64,000 nucleotides of DNA from positions 27,706,592-27,770,591 of the forward strand of contig NC_135554.1 in the NCBI RefSeq assembly GCF_964340395.1. The letters run 5' to 3'. Shown here piece by piece: positions 25,401-38,900 of the stretch. The position numbers and the translations under genes are program-made. The DNA comes from Glandiceps talaboti. Its lineage: Eukaryota > Hemichordata > Enteropneusta > Spengelidae. The notes beneath the pieces are model-generated. The model had not been told where the DNA came from. It saw only the letters and a program-made list of their open reading frames with translations, and ran no database searches. Positions within the stretch are counted from its first letter, which is position 1, and each line of letters starts with the position of its first letter.

Positions 25401-28400
25401 GATACATGTTGTTTCAATATGATTACATGTAAAATCACATTTTTTTAGCCATCTCTCCGTTACAAATTGGTGTTTGCCTCTTTCTAAAGGCTATACAAAG
25501 TTGAGATATACTAAGCTTGACCAATAAACATGCACAACCCAGTACTTTAATACTGTTACCTGTCTACCTAGGATCTAATCAAATCTTTGGAATCTGAAAA
25601 ACATCCACATCTGTCCTTTTTTTAAACTCAGAATTTGTCTTGCTTGAATGCTAAATATACCAATTTATGCACATAATAAGGATGCCTAGTTTTTAAGGTA
25701 GTGAAAGGTTACACAGCGTTTCCCCCCCTAGAGATTTAGCACAATTACATGTAAACTGGACTGGCACTAAATGAATACACTTGTTTAGATGCAAGCTTCC
25801 ATGCACAGATCAATAGGAACTATGCTGTTTATTGTTCAATACAATTTTATCAGATTGAATGGAGCCTGACTGTAGGGTAGGATTGTTCTTAGTCTTTGTG
25901 TACTGACTTTTACCACTATGTGTGTCTTTTCTTATGACTTTTGTAAATATATTTCACAATTCTGAAGAATTTCATGATAAATTCAGTTTTGTGAAAAGAC
26001 TGCCAACATTTGAAGTAATAAACTTACCGTACGCCCAAGTAAACTGTAACTCCATGGAATTCAAACTTTGGGATGTATAAATTAATCGCCACTGTTGTCA
26101 TTTACAACCCCAACCCCCCTCCCCATACATGTATATCATATGCCAAATCCCATGTCTATATCCAAGTCAAATGGAATTCTATGGAATTCAAACTGATGAT
26201 GTATACATTTGTCACTTCTGTATTTATCATTTACAACCGCCCTACCCCCACCCCCATACATCACATATAAAAACTGCATCCAATTAAAATATAAATCCAT
26301 GGAATTCAAACTGATGGATGTGTACACTTGTCACCCCCCCCCCCCCCCCCCCATCAAAAAGTACATCCACGTCAAATGTAACTCCATGGAGGTCAAACTA
26401 CAGAATGTGTACATGTCTTACCTCTGTAAATTTTCTCTGCCATTCTTCCAGGATGGCTCTTGCCTTATCTTGTGTCCAGTCAATAGCATCCACTTTGTAA
26501 TCATTCTTCCATGCCTGGTACATGTTTTGTTCGCCACGTAGTTGTACTATAGTCTGCAAAGCCTCACCACTGGAAAGGAAACCACACATGAAATAAATTT
26601 TTCATTCACCAGAATGGGTTGTATTACTTACATTAAAATCAGAATGTTATTAAACAATGACTAAAAGTATTTTGTTTTACTGACCCATCATTGTACAATG
26701 AGTTGATGCATACATAGTGCAATCTGTATGAGCTGCAGAATTCTAGGATGTAATTAACAGACACTGAAAAACATCACATGAATTCTACATTTTATATGAC
26801 CAGGATTAAGACAAGTAGGATACTTCTGTGTCTAGTTACTTCTTTTTTATCAATGTTTACTAAAACTGGCTCTTCACAATTATCACATCTATAAATACAT
26901 TCAATATGCATCGCTAGTCATACTCATCGCTAGTCACACTCATCGCTAGTCACACTCATTGCTAGTCACACTCATTGCTAGTCATAATCATTGCTAGTCA
27001 CACTCATCGCTAGTCATACTCATTGCTAGTCATACTCATTGCTAGTCACACTCATTGCTAGTCACACTCATCGCTAGTCACACTCATCGCTAGTCACACT
27101 CATCGCTAGTCACACTCATTGCTAGTCACACTCATCGCTAGTCACACTCATCGCTAGTCACACTCATCGCTAGTCACACTCATCGCTAGTCATACTCATT
27201 GCTAGTCATACTCATTGCTAGTCACACTCATCGCTAGTCACACTCATCGCTAGTCACACTCATCGCTAGTCATACTCATTGCTAGTCACACTCATCGTTA
27301 GTCACACTCATCGCTAGTCATACTCATTGCTAGTCACACTCATTGCTAGTCACACTCATTGCTAGTCATAATCATCGCTAGTCATACTCATCGCTAGTCA
27401 CACTCATTACAGCAAATATTTTTTTTCAATTTCAATTTCACTGTCACTTTTCAACATTTTTTCAAAACAATACTAAAGGTTAGGAATACACATCCTAGTT
27501 TATTCTACAGGAGGAATTGCTAATAATCCCTCCACCTCCTCCTGAAATGCTAATGTTTTTAAAGGCAAATTTTTAGTCCACTAGCACCATGTTAACCATG
27601 TTTGGGAGAATTCAACAGTTGTGTTTTCTGGTTAACTATTCTATTTAGTCAGTGAAGCAAGCAAAGACTGCGGGCCTAAAAAAGCCAACAAAACATGAAA
27701 GTAAACATGCTCCTCTATGGTGAGAGAAGCTAGACAACTAACTGGCATTCAGCATTTGGAACATCCATAAAAACAAAAGAGGGTGACGCAAATCGAATCC
27801 CAAATCTGACTTGCTAATTGGCCAGTTGAGGAGATACTTGTTGATCTAAAATTCCAACAAAAGAGGCTCAAAGTGAAGTGAATAGAAGGGGCAACCAAAT
27901 GGCGTCTAATTTCCTTACATTTAGTCCTCATTACTGCAGATTGGGTTGTGCAACACTTAAGCCTAACAATAAGTCCAGAGCTAGAAGCCTTGGCCTTATC
28001 AATTCCCTGTGTGTTCCCAAAGGAAAAAGCTACAAAATAAGCCCTCTAACAGCATTGCTTGTATGGTTGTCCTACTTTCAGTGTTGTGTACAACTTGAAG
28101 TCCAAAAAAAGTCACACATTTCTCCAAGGAATACAAATTTGTTTAATCTCAATGTGTTAATAATTCTTAGAAAAGTATATGATGTGACTTTAAACCAAAA
28201 GTAAGCAATTTCTTAGAAAAGTATATGATGTGACTTTAAACCAAAAGTAAGCAATTTCTGTGAGATTTAATTGAAAACAATGGTCACTGCTTATTTGAAC
28301 ATGATAATCTTCACTTTATATGCCATCTTATGTGTGTACGACAGAAGAACAAACCAAGAAAATCATCAAAGAAACATTTAACTAAAACACATAGAGATAT

Positions 28401-31400
28401 CAGATGTCAAGTTTTAGGCTATAATATTGATGGTTTTACAGTATGTTGATGTGTGAACGACACAAAAACAAGCAAAGAAAAAAACATCCAAGAAAGATAA
28501 ACTGTCAAATTTTATGTTATAACATTGATGGTTTATGTGTGTATGACACAAGAACATACCAAGAACTTCATCCAAATAACAGAACAAAAGCATAAACTAA
28601 AATACATAGCTCTCAGCTGTCAAGATTTATACTATAACATTGATGGATGAGTCATTCTTGAAAAATCTGAAATTAACTTTGTTGGGAAATGTGAAATTTA
28701 TTGGGGTTATCTTTACTTTTACAAGCAGTATGTGCGTAAGTGGTTGCAATGAAAGGCAGTGGTCAGATAGGACACTTTTTAGAAACTGATAACACCCTTA
28801 TTAAGATATTATTAGTACCGCTAGTCCCATGGGAAAGATGACAAGATCATGCAATTGGGGACAAGTGAATAAGTGTATGATCTTCACCACAAATTACAAA
28901 CAAAATACAATTTTTAGAGACACAGATATGTACATGTACACAGTGTTACCTTGAATCAGGCTGCATATATTTGTTACAGAAGCAAGAGGATAGAAAGAGT
29001 TTGATTTTGTAAGTAAAGATTGTTAGAAGTATTAATTAATTAATTAACAAATTCCAAAGTTAGAGCTTTGATTTTTGAAGTAAGTAAGAATATGAATCGC
29101 ATCAGTGATTAGATGAAAGTCTTTAAACTATGAACAGTAACACAAATATGTCAACAAATACTTATTGCTTTTGTATCAGAGAGTTAATCAAATATTTTGT
29201 ATAGCAATGCAAAAGTACACTTTATAAAGGCTATAGCATTAATATTCCTCCTACCTGTATTTTGGAAAATTCTTAAAATTACACAAGACAAGTTTACTTT
29301 GTTAGTAGGAAAGTACATGAAGTTGATGAATGGAAGTACATTTTAATCAAAAATAGGAAATGTATAAAAATGTCAAAAAAATCTATAAATTTGTTCTCTT
29401 TGAAATTTCACATGGCTTGAAAAAAAGAGAGTTGTTTACTAAAAAGAGATACACTTTGCTTTCAAGTGTCGGTAATCTTGTCTAGAAGTATCCAATTTCC
29501 TGTATGAACAGTTCACTGCTTTGAACAGACACAAACTGATCACTGTTTCCACCTCTGTGATCAGTCAACTTGAACTGAAGAATTTCACTTGTATTGTAAC
29601 GGACAAAAGAGAAAGAAAATATGGCTGTCCTCCATCTATTGTTAGCTATGATCTACCCATCTGGTATTGCACACAAAAAGTCACGTTTGTGTTGATTACA
29701 CCTACTGTAGAAAACAGACCAGACAGGCATTGGATTCCACTACAAGACATATTTGGTAGGCTAACTTAACTTACCTTACAATATGGCCACTTTGGTTCTT
29801 TTGCACTCCTCCAACAATGAGTTCTTCCGGCCACTCCATGTACTTACTAGCAAACCCTGAACAGCCACCAGTTAATTCTGCTCCAATATCTGGCACCTGT
29901 GTCACCAAAGACACAAAACAAACAAAGATTTAGTTACTTTTCACAAGATTTCAGTCTGGCTGTCTGTCACAAAACGTACTATACATGTTCATTTCTTTTC
30001 CACTTGACTTGAAGAAACTCTCTGCCGAGTTACTCTTTAGATTTTCTAGAAACACTATATACCTGTCCTGTCTGTCCCTGCTAATAATCCTGACTAAGGT
30101 ACTAGGACGTTTACTGGTGTTGACAGCAAAGAGAAAGTTAATTCATTAGTGGGTGGAACACATACACTGTATAAGATGAATTATCAGAGTATGATTAAAT
30201 CAGTTAGCTTCTCACATTGCACCATTGATTTGATTGTTTTGCAACATTACATCATACATCATTAAATCAAGAGCCAAAACATCGATAAACTCACTTTCAA
30301 TTTTCTGCAGACTACTGAAAAATCTGCACAGTTCCATGGATATGAACAACTATTCTAGTTATTGAGTTTGAAACTGTTCTGGTACATTTATCCAAAGTTT
30401 GCAACAACAAAAAAAACATCACTTCAGTGTTGAGTTGAAGATTGAAATAAATATTGCAAAATATTTTCCCAAAAACTAATAATTTTGGTTGTAAAATATG
30501 GAAGGGAAAAGTTATGCAAAGAGGTCAAGAATATACAATTTGTGCATATTACTGCCTGGCAGGAAAATCAAAGTGTTGTTTGTTGTTTAGCAGATCTGTT
30601 AGAATGAATGGATATTGATGTAGAGAAGAATCTTGTAAATGGAACCCCCTGCAGGATTTTGAGTATGAAGGACATATATGCTTTGTTAGCCACACACCTA
30701 TATGTAGTATCTTGGCACATAGCAATTACTGATAAGGAGTTTGTGAATGCTGTCGGACACTTTTAAGTAGTGCAGCTTTTTACAGTAGCCTTTTAAATTC
30801 ATGTAGAGAGCTTCACACCTCGCTATTGACTCGGTGTGGGGGTTACAAGGAATGAGTGACCACACACAGAACATAAGCGTTAGTTGTGGTTGGGGGTGTA
30901 TCAATGTGTTATGTACGCGGACGTAGAGGGGCGCTTCTGAGTGAGAAACGCTTCAGTGAGGGTATGTATGCATACAAATTAAGTTTGCTTTACAAAGAGA
31001 TTCATCTGATTAACAGTCTTTTCATCATTATCACTGTCAGCTATACAGTCAGTAGACCATACTACGACCATGTAAACACTTATCAATAAAACAGGGCAAA
31101 TCAACATTTTTTATTAACATGTTACCGACGACAACAAAGAGAAAGGACACAGAATCACTTTAAAATTATGTAAGAAATTCACAACTGAACAATGAAATCC
31201 AATTTCCTCTTAGAAAACAAAGCCAACTGACAACTAAAAATGCAAATTGGCTGCGTGTCATTATAATGGTCAAGTTGTTAGAGAAACCCACAAACACAGC
31301 CATAGATAGTGTGGCATTACAAACAAACATAGTGACAGACTGTGGTGGTGATATTTATACATGAGGAGGGGTAGAACTTACCTGGCCTGTGTATTTGTTG

Positions 31401-32254
31401 GGGGACTTGTCAGGACAATCTGGGTCTTGGGGATTGAGACAGGGTTTAGTCTGATAAGCATGACCAATGCCGGCCTAGGTAAAGAATGAAAGAACTCAAT
31501 TTAAATAATGAAGGGGCAATAAATTATGGCCAATAAGTATTCATTTTAAGTACAACTACAATAGCACAGCCTTTCCTTGATATACTATCGATCTTCACGG
31601 TGAAATTGAAAGATTCAAAATCAAGGACTTCACATTATAATGTACACATTGAGTGTGTGACGTAATAGATACTTAATGTGCACAGTTAAACTGCTTGTAC
31701 AAGGCACAATTGACCCACTATTCAATTTGGCCCAGAAGGGGCAAATCTTGTGTTGGTGTTTTTACCATTTTCAAGACCTATCCCTTTGACTGCAGTAAGG
31801 CCCATTCATGAGTGACTAGTGAAGTGTAACAGAGTAGACTGTATTTTGCTCTACAGTGATTCCATGTGTATTCAATGGACACTTTCTACCAAATGCATGT
31901 CAAAATTACTGCTTGCTCAACAAGCCAGGAAGAAAGAGCCACGATTGCAGTAGTTAATTGTGCCTCCGCTATTGTTCTCAGTTCTTAATACCCACCAATT
32001 TTGTGTGATTAAGATGAAACAGTTAAAATTTGGACTCTAAATTCCTAAAATAAAGGTGTGGGGTACTACTCTGCATATCTAATCATTACAACTCAATCCA
32101 AGACATATCCTATTTCTAAGCAATTTCTCCATCACTATCAAGTGTTATCTATTCCCAATGGATTAACTCCTTCAATCAAATGGTTTTCTTTTTTAGTATA
32201 TGATCACTAAATTTGCAATTCAATGTACATAATTATAAAGATGACAAAATTTGC

Positions 32255-32353
<99 letters not shown>

Positions 32354-35300
32354 AGAGAGCTATGAATGAGAATCCAAATGTACTCACTTTATCAAGAATG
32401 TCAACCAAGGAATCAAAATCTGTCATGGCATTAATTTCGTGTCTTAATTCCTCCACCAGATCCATGGGATCTAAGTTAGTCCATTTTATAGGCTCCATCT
32501 CACTGGAGAAGAGAAATAATTATAAAATAAACATCATTAGAAAGTGACAAATACTAGCATCCCAGGTCCACCCTTAGCAAAGTGCTGTCACAACATCAAG
32601 CACCAACAAACGTTGGGTGGCCGTGTAATTACATCAAGAAATGTACATTCTTAACTCAATATTTTGAAAACCTTATGGTGGCTTAGAAGCTTTTACAAAG
32701 CCTCATATTTGTTCAAAGAAAAATAACATAATTAGAAGGAGATGGATTTCTTGCGATAAAATTTCTTGGAGAATCCTCAACTGTCTCAACTTGACTTGTA
32801 GATTCAGTATCAAACATTCTCTTTGTATGTGTTAGGGTGGAATTTATTGAATTCAGTCAGTCATTATCACAAATGGAATCACAATTTCAATTTTAAGAAT
32901 CAATGTCTGAATTTGATCCTAAACTACAAAATTACAAATGTATTTTGATGTTGCGTAACCAAAATGAGACTGTACAAGGATAGAATTCACTTTTTGGGGG
33001 AGTCAGGTGACCACGCCAGTAGTAAAAGCACTTAAAGTAGTAAAAGTTTCAGCTGAACATGGCAATTGGGTCCCCTAAAACAGCTGGGTGGCCTGAGAAG
33101 ACATTCTATCATGCCAGGATTCCTTGCGAGTGTTTACAAAAGCAATAAACAGTTACATTTTCACAGTGCCTTCGTTTATTGTAGAAGAAGACCATGTGTA
33201 AAAGAGTGGTGATAACCTCTGTTGAGTTTCACCCAACTTTGTTTCATCAAATGTGAACCATGCACCATTTGTAACGATGTAAGCTGCTTGGTAGACTTTT
33301 CTCAATTCTAGATCTGGTGGATTTGACCACACTTAATAAACACTGAAGTACATCCATTGGTTGACTTTTCTAGATCTGTGAATCAAATTCAAGTATTGCC
33401 TTCAAATCTATTTATATTTTGTGTTAAAACATGGATTATATATACAAATGTATATCTATTCACATTTTGTGTGAATACATAGCTAATGTAACTAAGGAGA
33501 ATATAAATGTATATACTTACAAAGGGAGGGGAAGTGGTGTTTTGGGACCTAGTAGTTTTGCCCCTTCCCAAAAACAGTCTAATGGTGTAATAAAAATACA
33601 GGGTACTATGCCCTCTAACATCTGAAAAATAATAGAGAAGAAACAATAAAATATAATTTTACAAACTGAAGATCTCGGAAAATGACACATTCATTATCAC
33701 TGGTATTTGATAACATGACGGTAGCTTGGTCACTCACTTCGTACATAGATCATCTTTCTTTTCTACTGTTTTCATTAAATTTCTAATAATATAAGTTTTT
33801 AATGTAATACACCTGCTTTCGTAAAAATAAAACAAGGAAAACTTACAATATCTATGAGCCTGTCTTCATAACTTGGGAAGCTGGGTTTGTAACACACATC
33901 TTCAAAATCCCATGTTCTATCAAAACAAAAATACAAACAAACAAAAAAGAAAAAAATCAACATATTTGTTAAATCATATTCCTTCTGTTTATTATATCAT
34001 ATCAAAAACTGTATAAGAATAACTTATCATCAAAGTTATCACTGTTGCTATGGCAACCTAATATTTAGTCTTGAAACCTTCTTTCTAATATCTGTGTAGC
34101 TACTCATATGTAAATAAGAAAATTTGACATTTTTGTCACAAGAGAACAGTTTATAAGTCAACTTTGAGAAGCACATCACTTTATTTCTAAATATTAATAG
34201 ACTACAACATTTATGAATGGATGTGCACCTGAATTGTGTAGTGGTGATGGTTGGATGTGAATGCATACATGTACCTGAACGGTGTAGTGGTGATGGTTGG
34301 AAGTGAATGCATACATGTACCTGAATTGTGTAGTGGTGATGGTTGGAAGTGAATGCATACATGTACCTGAATTGTGTAGTAGTGATGGTTGGAAGTGAAT
34401 GCATACATGTACCTGAATTGTGTAGTGGCGATGGTTGGAAGTGAATGCATACATGTACCTGAATTGTGTAGTGGTGATGGTTGGAAGTGAATGCATACAT
34501 GTACCTGAATTGTGTAGTGGTGATGGTTGGAAGTGAATGCATACATGTACCTGAATTGTGTAGTGGCGATGGTTGGATGTGAATGCATACATGTACCTGA
34601 ACGGTGTTGTGGCGATGGTTGGAAGTGAATGCATACCTGAATTGTGTAGTGGCGACGGTTGGAAATGAATGCATACCTGAATGGTGTAGTGGCGATGGTT
34701 GGATGTGAATGCATAGCTGAACAGTGTTGTGTGGTGGATACATGCAATGGTTGGAAGTGAACGCATACAAATGTAGCTGAATAGAGTGTAGTGTATACTT
34801 GTAAATAGAAGTAAAGGCCTGAATGGCAGAGTGTACTTGTAGATAACAGTGGCAGAGACCATTTAACTTTTAAATGAAGTCATGAGAAGAAAAGGAACTC
34901 ACATTCCAAACATATCTACTTCTATAAAGGTTGCTACAAGAGCAGACTGTAAATGAATGGTTAATGCTTCTTGAGTTAAAATGTTGGACCCTTCTTGTTG
35001 AGGGGTCTGTATAAGAATCTGGTTTGTGGAGCCTTCTCCGACACCTAAGGTCTGTGTTGTGTAGTCTAGTTCTTTCTCTAATCTTCCTCCAACTGAAATG
35101 AAAACACAAAAACATAACTTGTCAGTTCTCACTTCTACTACCAGACTGAAACTGTGCATGTATCATTCTAAAACAGAAAGTGCTATTAAAACACCAAAGT
35201 ATACTACATAATCTCCCCTCATCCCCCCCCCCCCTCCCGATTTTTCAAACCTCTCTATTTTGGAACTGTATTGTTCAAATATTTTTTTTTCCATTTTCAA

Positions 35301-35712
35301 ACAACTTGAATACAACAAACCATTTTCTCAATTCTGATCATGACAAGAAATGTGCCCCTCTATATGGAGGTGTCAATACCTGTAAAAAAGTGGTAGCAAC
35401 TGGAATTATGATTACATTATATTGACCAATGACAGACGAGATGGAAATAAACACACTAAAATACTTGCATGCCAGAGAAAATGTGAAGATGAGAGATAAA
35501 AGCTGTGAGAGTAAAAGTGACTTAGTATTTGTTTGTTTTACGAAACAAGCCTGGCACTCAGAGTGAAATGGGTCTGAGAGCCGTGGACATCTAGGCATGC
35601 CTGACAATTGGAAATGGGTGACAAACCATGTCACAATATCAGTGATATTAACATATGCCATGACTCCAATATTGCTGTTGTGTAGTGATGCACCAAAAGA
35701 TAATTAATATGG

Positions 35713-35770
<58 letters not shown>

Positions 35771-35784
35771 AAGTTGTGGGGTTT

Positions 35785-35825
<41 letters not shown>

Positions 35826-35871
35826 AAGTTGTTGTTTTTTGGTGTGTGTGTGTGTGCAAGTTTTTTTGTTT

Positions 35872-35913
<42 letters not shown>

Positions 35914-38900
35914 GTATATATTGAAGAGGATTGAATCATCAAGGTAGTGCATATTGAGTAAAATATCATTTCATATTTGTGAAAATAATTCTTCAGCAGT
36001 TAAGTTTTTTCTGTTTGAAATTCTCCAGAAAATAATCATTTTGGATGTCGAGCATGATGAACAATTTCCGCAAACCTTTTAAACAAAATCTTTGATAAAT
36101 ATTATATGGAGAAAAAAAGTTATTCGACCTTTAAAAACAGCCTCTACAAAGTCCAGCGAGAATATTAGTGGTGTTTTTTATCCAATGCACTAGAGAAAAT
36201 TCCTTGTTTGTATTCTATGAAAGACTATATTCTGTTTTTCTGTAGCTCTGTTTATACTGGACTATGGAGAAATATACTATAGGTCAGACTACTAAATCTA
36301 TCATATGAAATGGCCTCAATGAAGCTCGTGATTTCATCTGTATATTGAGATATATGCATGAAGGGAGAAGTACTGGTACACATTGTCTTAACTCAAATTA
36401 CCCCAAATGTTGTGGTTATATCTATATCTAGTATAAAATCATGGAAATGAAACCAACTCAAACTTCATACTGCCCCCCACCTTACTCTCCTCAACACCCC
36501 TTCACATATTAACAGTAAAATATTATATATCTGAACATTTGCAAATATTTCATTGAAGTCATTAACTGCCTCCCATCCTTTATCTGGTAACTGTTGCAAA
36601 GCCCTCCCTTCAATGCAGAAGGATAAGCTCCCTTCCCTCCCTCCCTTTCACCTAGGGATTGACAAAAATCAATGTCAAGCCCTCCCATCATTTAGAGTAA
36701 GGATAAGATAGGAAGTCTTCCCTTCATTTAGAGGAAGGATGAGATACATGTAGGAAGTCTTCCCTAAACAAACACCGATATGCGTCAGTCAGAGTGCCAT
36801 ACAATGACCATGGCCCAAGGGTATATTGGCTCACCACCAACCCCTTTCAATCTGGTCTACAGCATGGGAGGTATGCCACTAAATGGACCTACGGCTCTCA
36901 TACTCTTTTTAACACCCCAGCTTGTCAATATACTAGATGACAGTGTATAAAGTCAGAAAATAATACAATTGTGCTACAAACGTCTAAACCTGAATATCAA
37001 ATTATGCAGGGTTATCTGCAATACTTTGTAAAATCATCAAAATATGAATGATTTCATTTTGTATTCTTATGATCTCAAATATTTGGATGCTTTTTTTTTA
37101 TTTTAATTGGGTGGAAGGTCATGTTATTGTTTACAGATGACACAGAACAGTGGTTGTTGACTGCAATTACAAATGGTAATTTAGGCCTGCCATTCCTGTA
37201 ACTTCTTCAGTAAGTTATTCACCAAATCATGATATAAAACTTTTGACCTTTTTAATACAGGCTAGCTTCATCTTGTGATTAAAATCATCAAATCAAATAA
37301 CAAATTAATTATATAATTGGGCATTGGCTTCAAAAGAACATTTTGAATACGAGTAGAAATGTTCATTTGTCATGAATATATTAACTCAAATTTTCAGTAA
37401 AGCAAAAACAGTAGTTGTATTTCAAATTATGTGCAATTTTTGAATAGGTAGGGTAGGTAGATTTTTTTTTTTTCATGTGTGAGTGTCTAGTTCAGGTAGT
37501 TAAGTTTTCCATTGTTTTCCATATAGTCTCTGTGTTGTTTGTTTCTTTCCATCAGATGTACAGTCAGTACAGTTGGGAAGAACAGTTTCATATTGTCTTT
37601 TTGAAGTTGATGTCAGTTTCCGCATCCAATATTTCTCATGAGACTTTTTTAAAATATTTGTTCTCAAATACGTAAAAAAAAAGTTAAGGGTCGGCAGTGA
37701 AAAACTAGGTGGGGTTGGGTAACTGGAACCAAACAATTTACTAAATGTTTTAGTTCTTATCATGTAACATTTTGGATTTGTTAATGTTGAGCTAAAAACA
37801 TATAAATTGTTCATAAATCAATATGACACGGCTTTTGAGATTTAGTTTAATGCATGTGTTAGTCTGAATATTAGAGAGACTGACGGGGCTTCGCTGCTCC
37901 AATATGACCTTGTGAACTTGGTGGGAAAGGAGTTCACAAATACTGATAAAGAAGGTTCTTTCTCATCTCTATTCCATGTGTATTAGACAATGACTAACAA
38001 ATGTAGTCAATTTGAAAAAAAAACGAATTCATCCACTGTTAATTCTGTGGACTACATTGCAAGTCAATCTAGCTACTTTCTCTCTGTGTAGTACACGTAT
38101 AAAATCGTAATGCAACTATGGAAAAGTTACCGCCAAGTGATAAGCTGTTTCCTCTACACTTTTCGTGTCCTTGGATTCTACATATCCAGCCTGCTAAAAT
38201 TGGGGCAACTCTCTGATAGCGTTTGCCTTGATTACCGCCATACAGATAAACTCCACCGATAAAGCACTGAGTTTATAATAGGCACTGACAGGACCAGTGA
38301 ATATTTACGTCAAGTTTCACCCATTTAATGTCACTTGTTTGTTTTAACACTGAACATACCGAAAGCAGAGGTGCAATTCTTTTCATTGACATGACATTTT
38401 CATTTTGATTCTCTTCTCTTCTTAGTATCCATGTGATTTTTCTCACAAGACAATCATAGTTTGCTTAGTAAAATTGTCAGAAATTCCATAAATATTTCAA
38501 CACATAGTGAAAGTATATACATAATGTCCTCCTATTGACCAAAATATTTGACAAGTCCTGACTGACTGACTGACTGACTGACTGAGTTTTTTCTCTCTGA
38601 TTGCAAACACAAACTGTCCAGTTTAAGTTAAACTTCTTATTCACATTTAAAATACAGAGTATGGTATCCATACAAAAATATCTTTTTAGATAAATGGAAA
38701 ATTATGAAGAAAAAGAGATGGTTTGAGAATCAGTTCTTTTTGTTCAAATAAACTTTGTGTATAACAACATTATCATACTGTTAAAAATAATCTAAATGTT
38801 GTAAAAAATTAAATCAATGAGAAACATAATCATGCACAGTGATAATGTTCAATGTGAGGACAACTACACAATATCTACTGTGAATAATTCAAGATTAATC

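Larger units (their letters stand above)
26570..29774 (-). other. Intron 8 (3.2 kb)
   Basis: It contains the 16-bp satellite (26909-27407), a 46-bp direct duplication (28165-28256) and a three-copy degenerate repeat (28330-28640). No coding signal. Confidence 0.85.

Noticed and set aside
26909-27407. 16-bp array as a CRISPR
   Set aside because: There are no unique spacers; the unit is contiguous and the DNA is animal nuclear, so it is a simple tandem repeat.
34048-34862. Three overlapping minus-strand ORFs of 178-240 codons
   Set aside because: They run through the 46/40-bp minisatellite in patched intron 3; His/Thr-rich repeated peptides in three frames are the signature of a tandem repeat, not a gene.
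35685-35969. ORFs of poly Val-Cys and His-Thr
   Set aside because: Translations of the (GT)n microsatellite.
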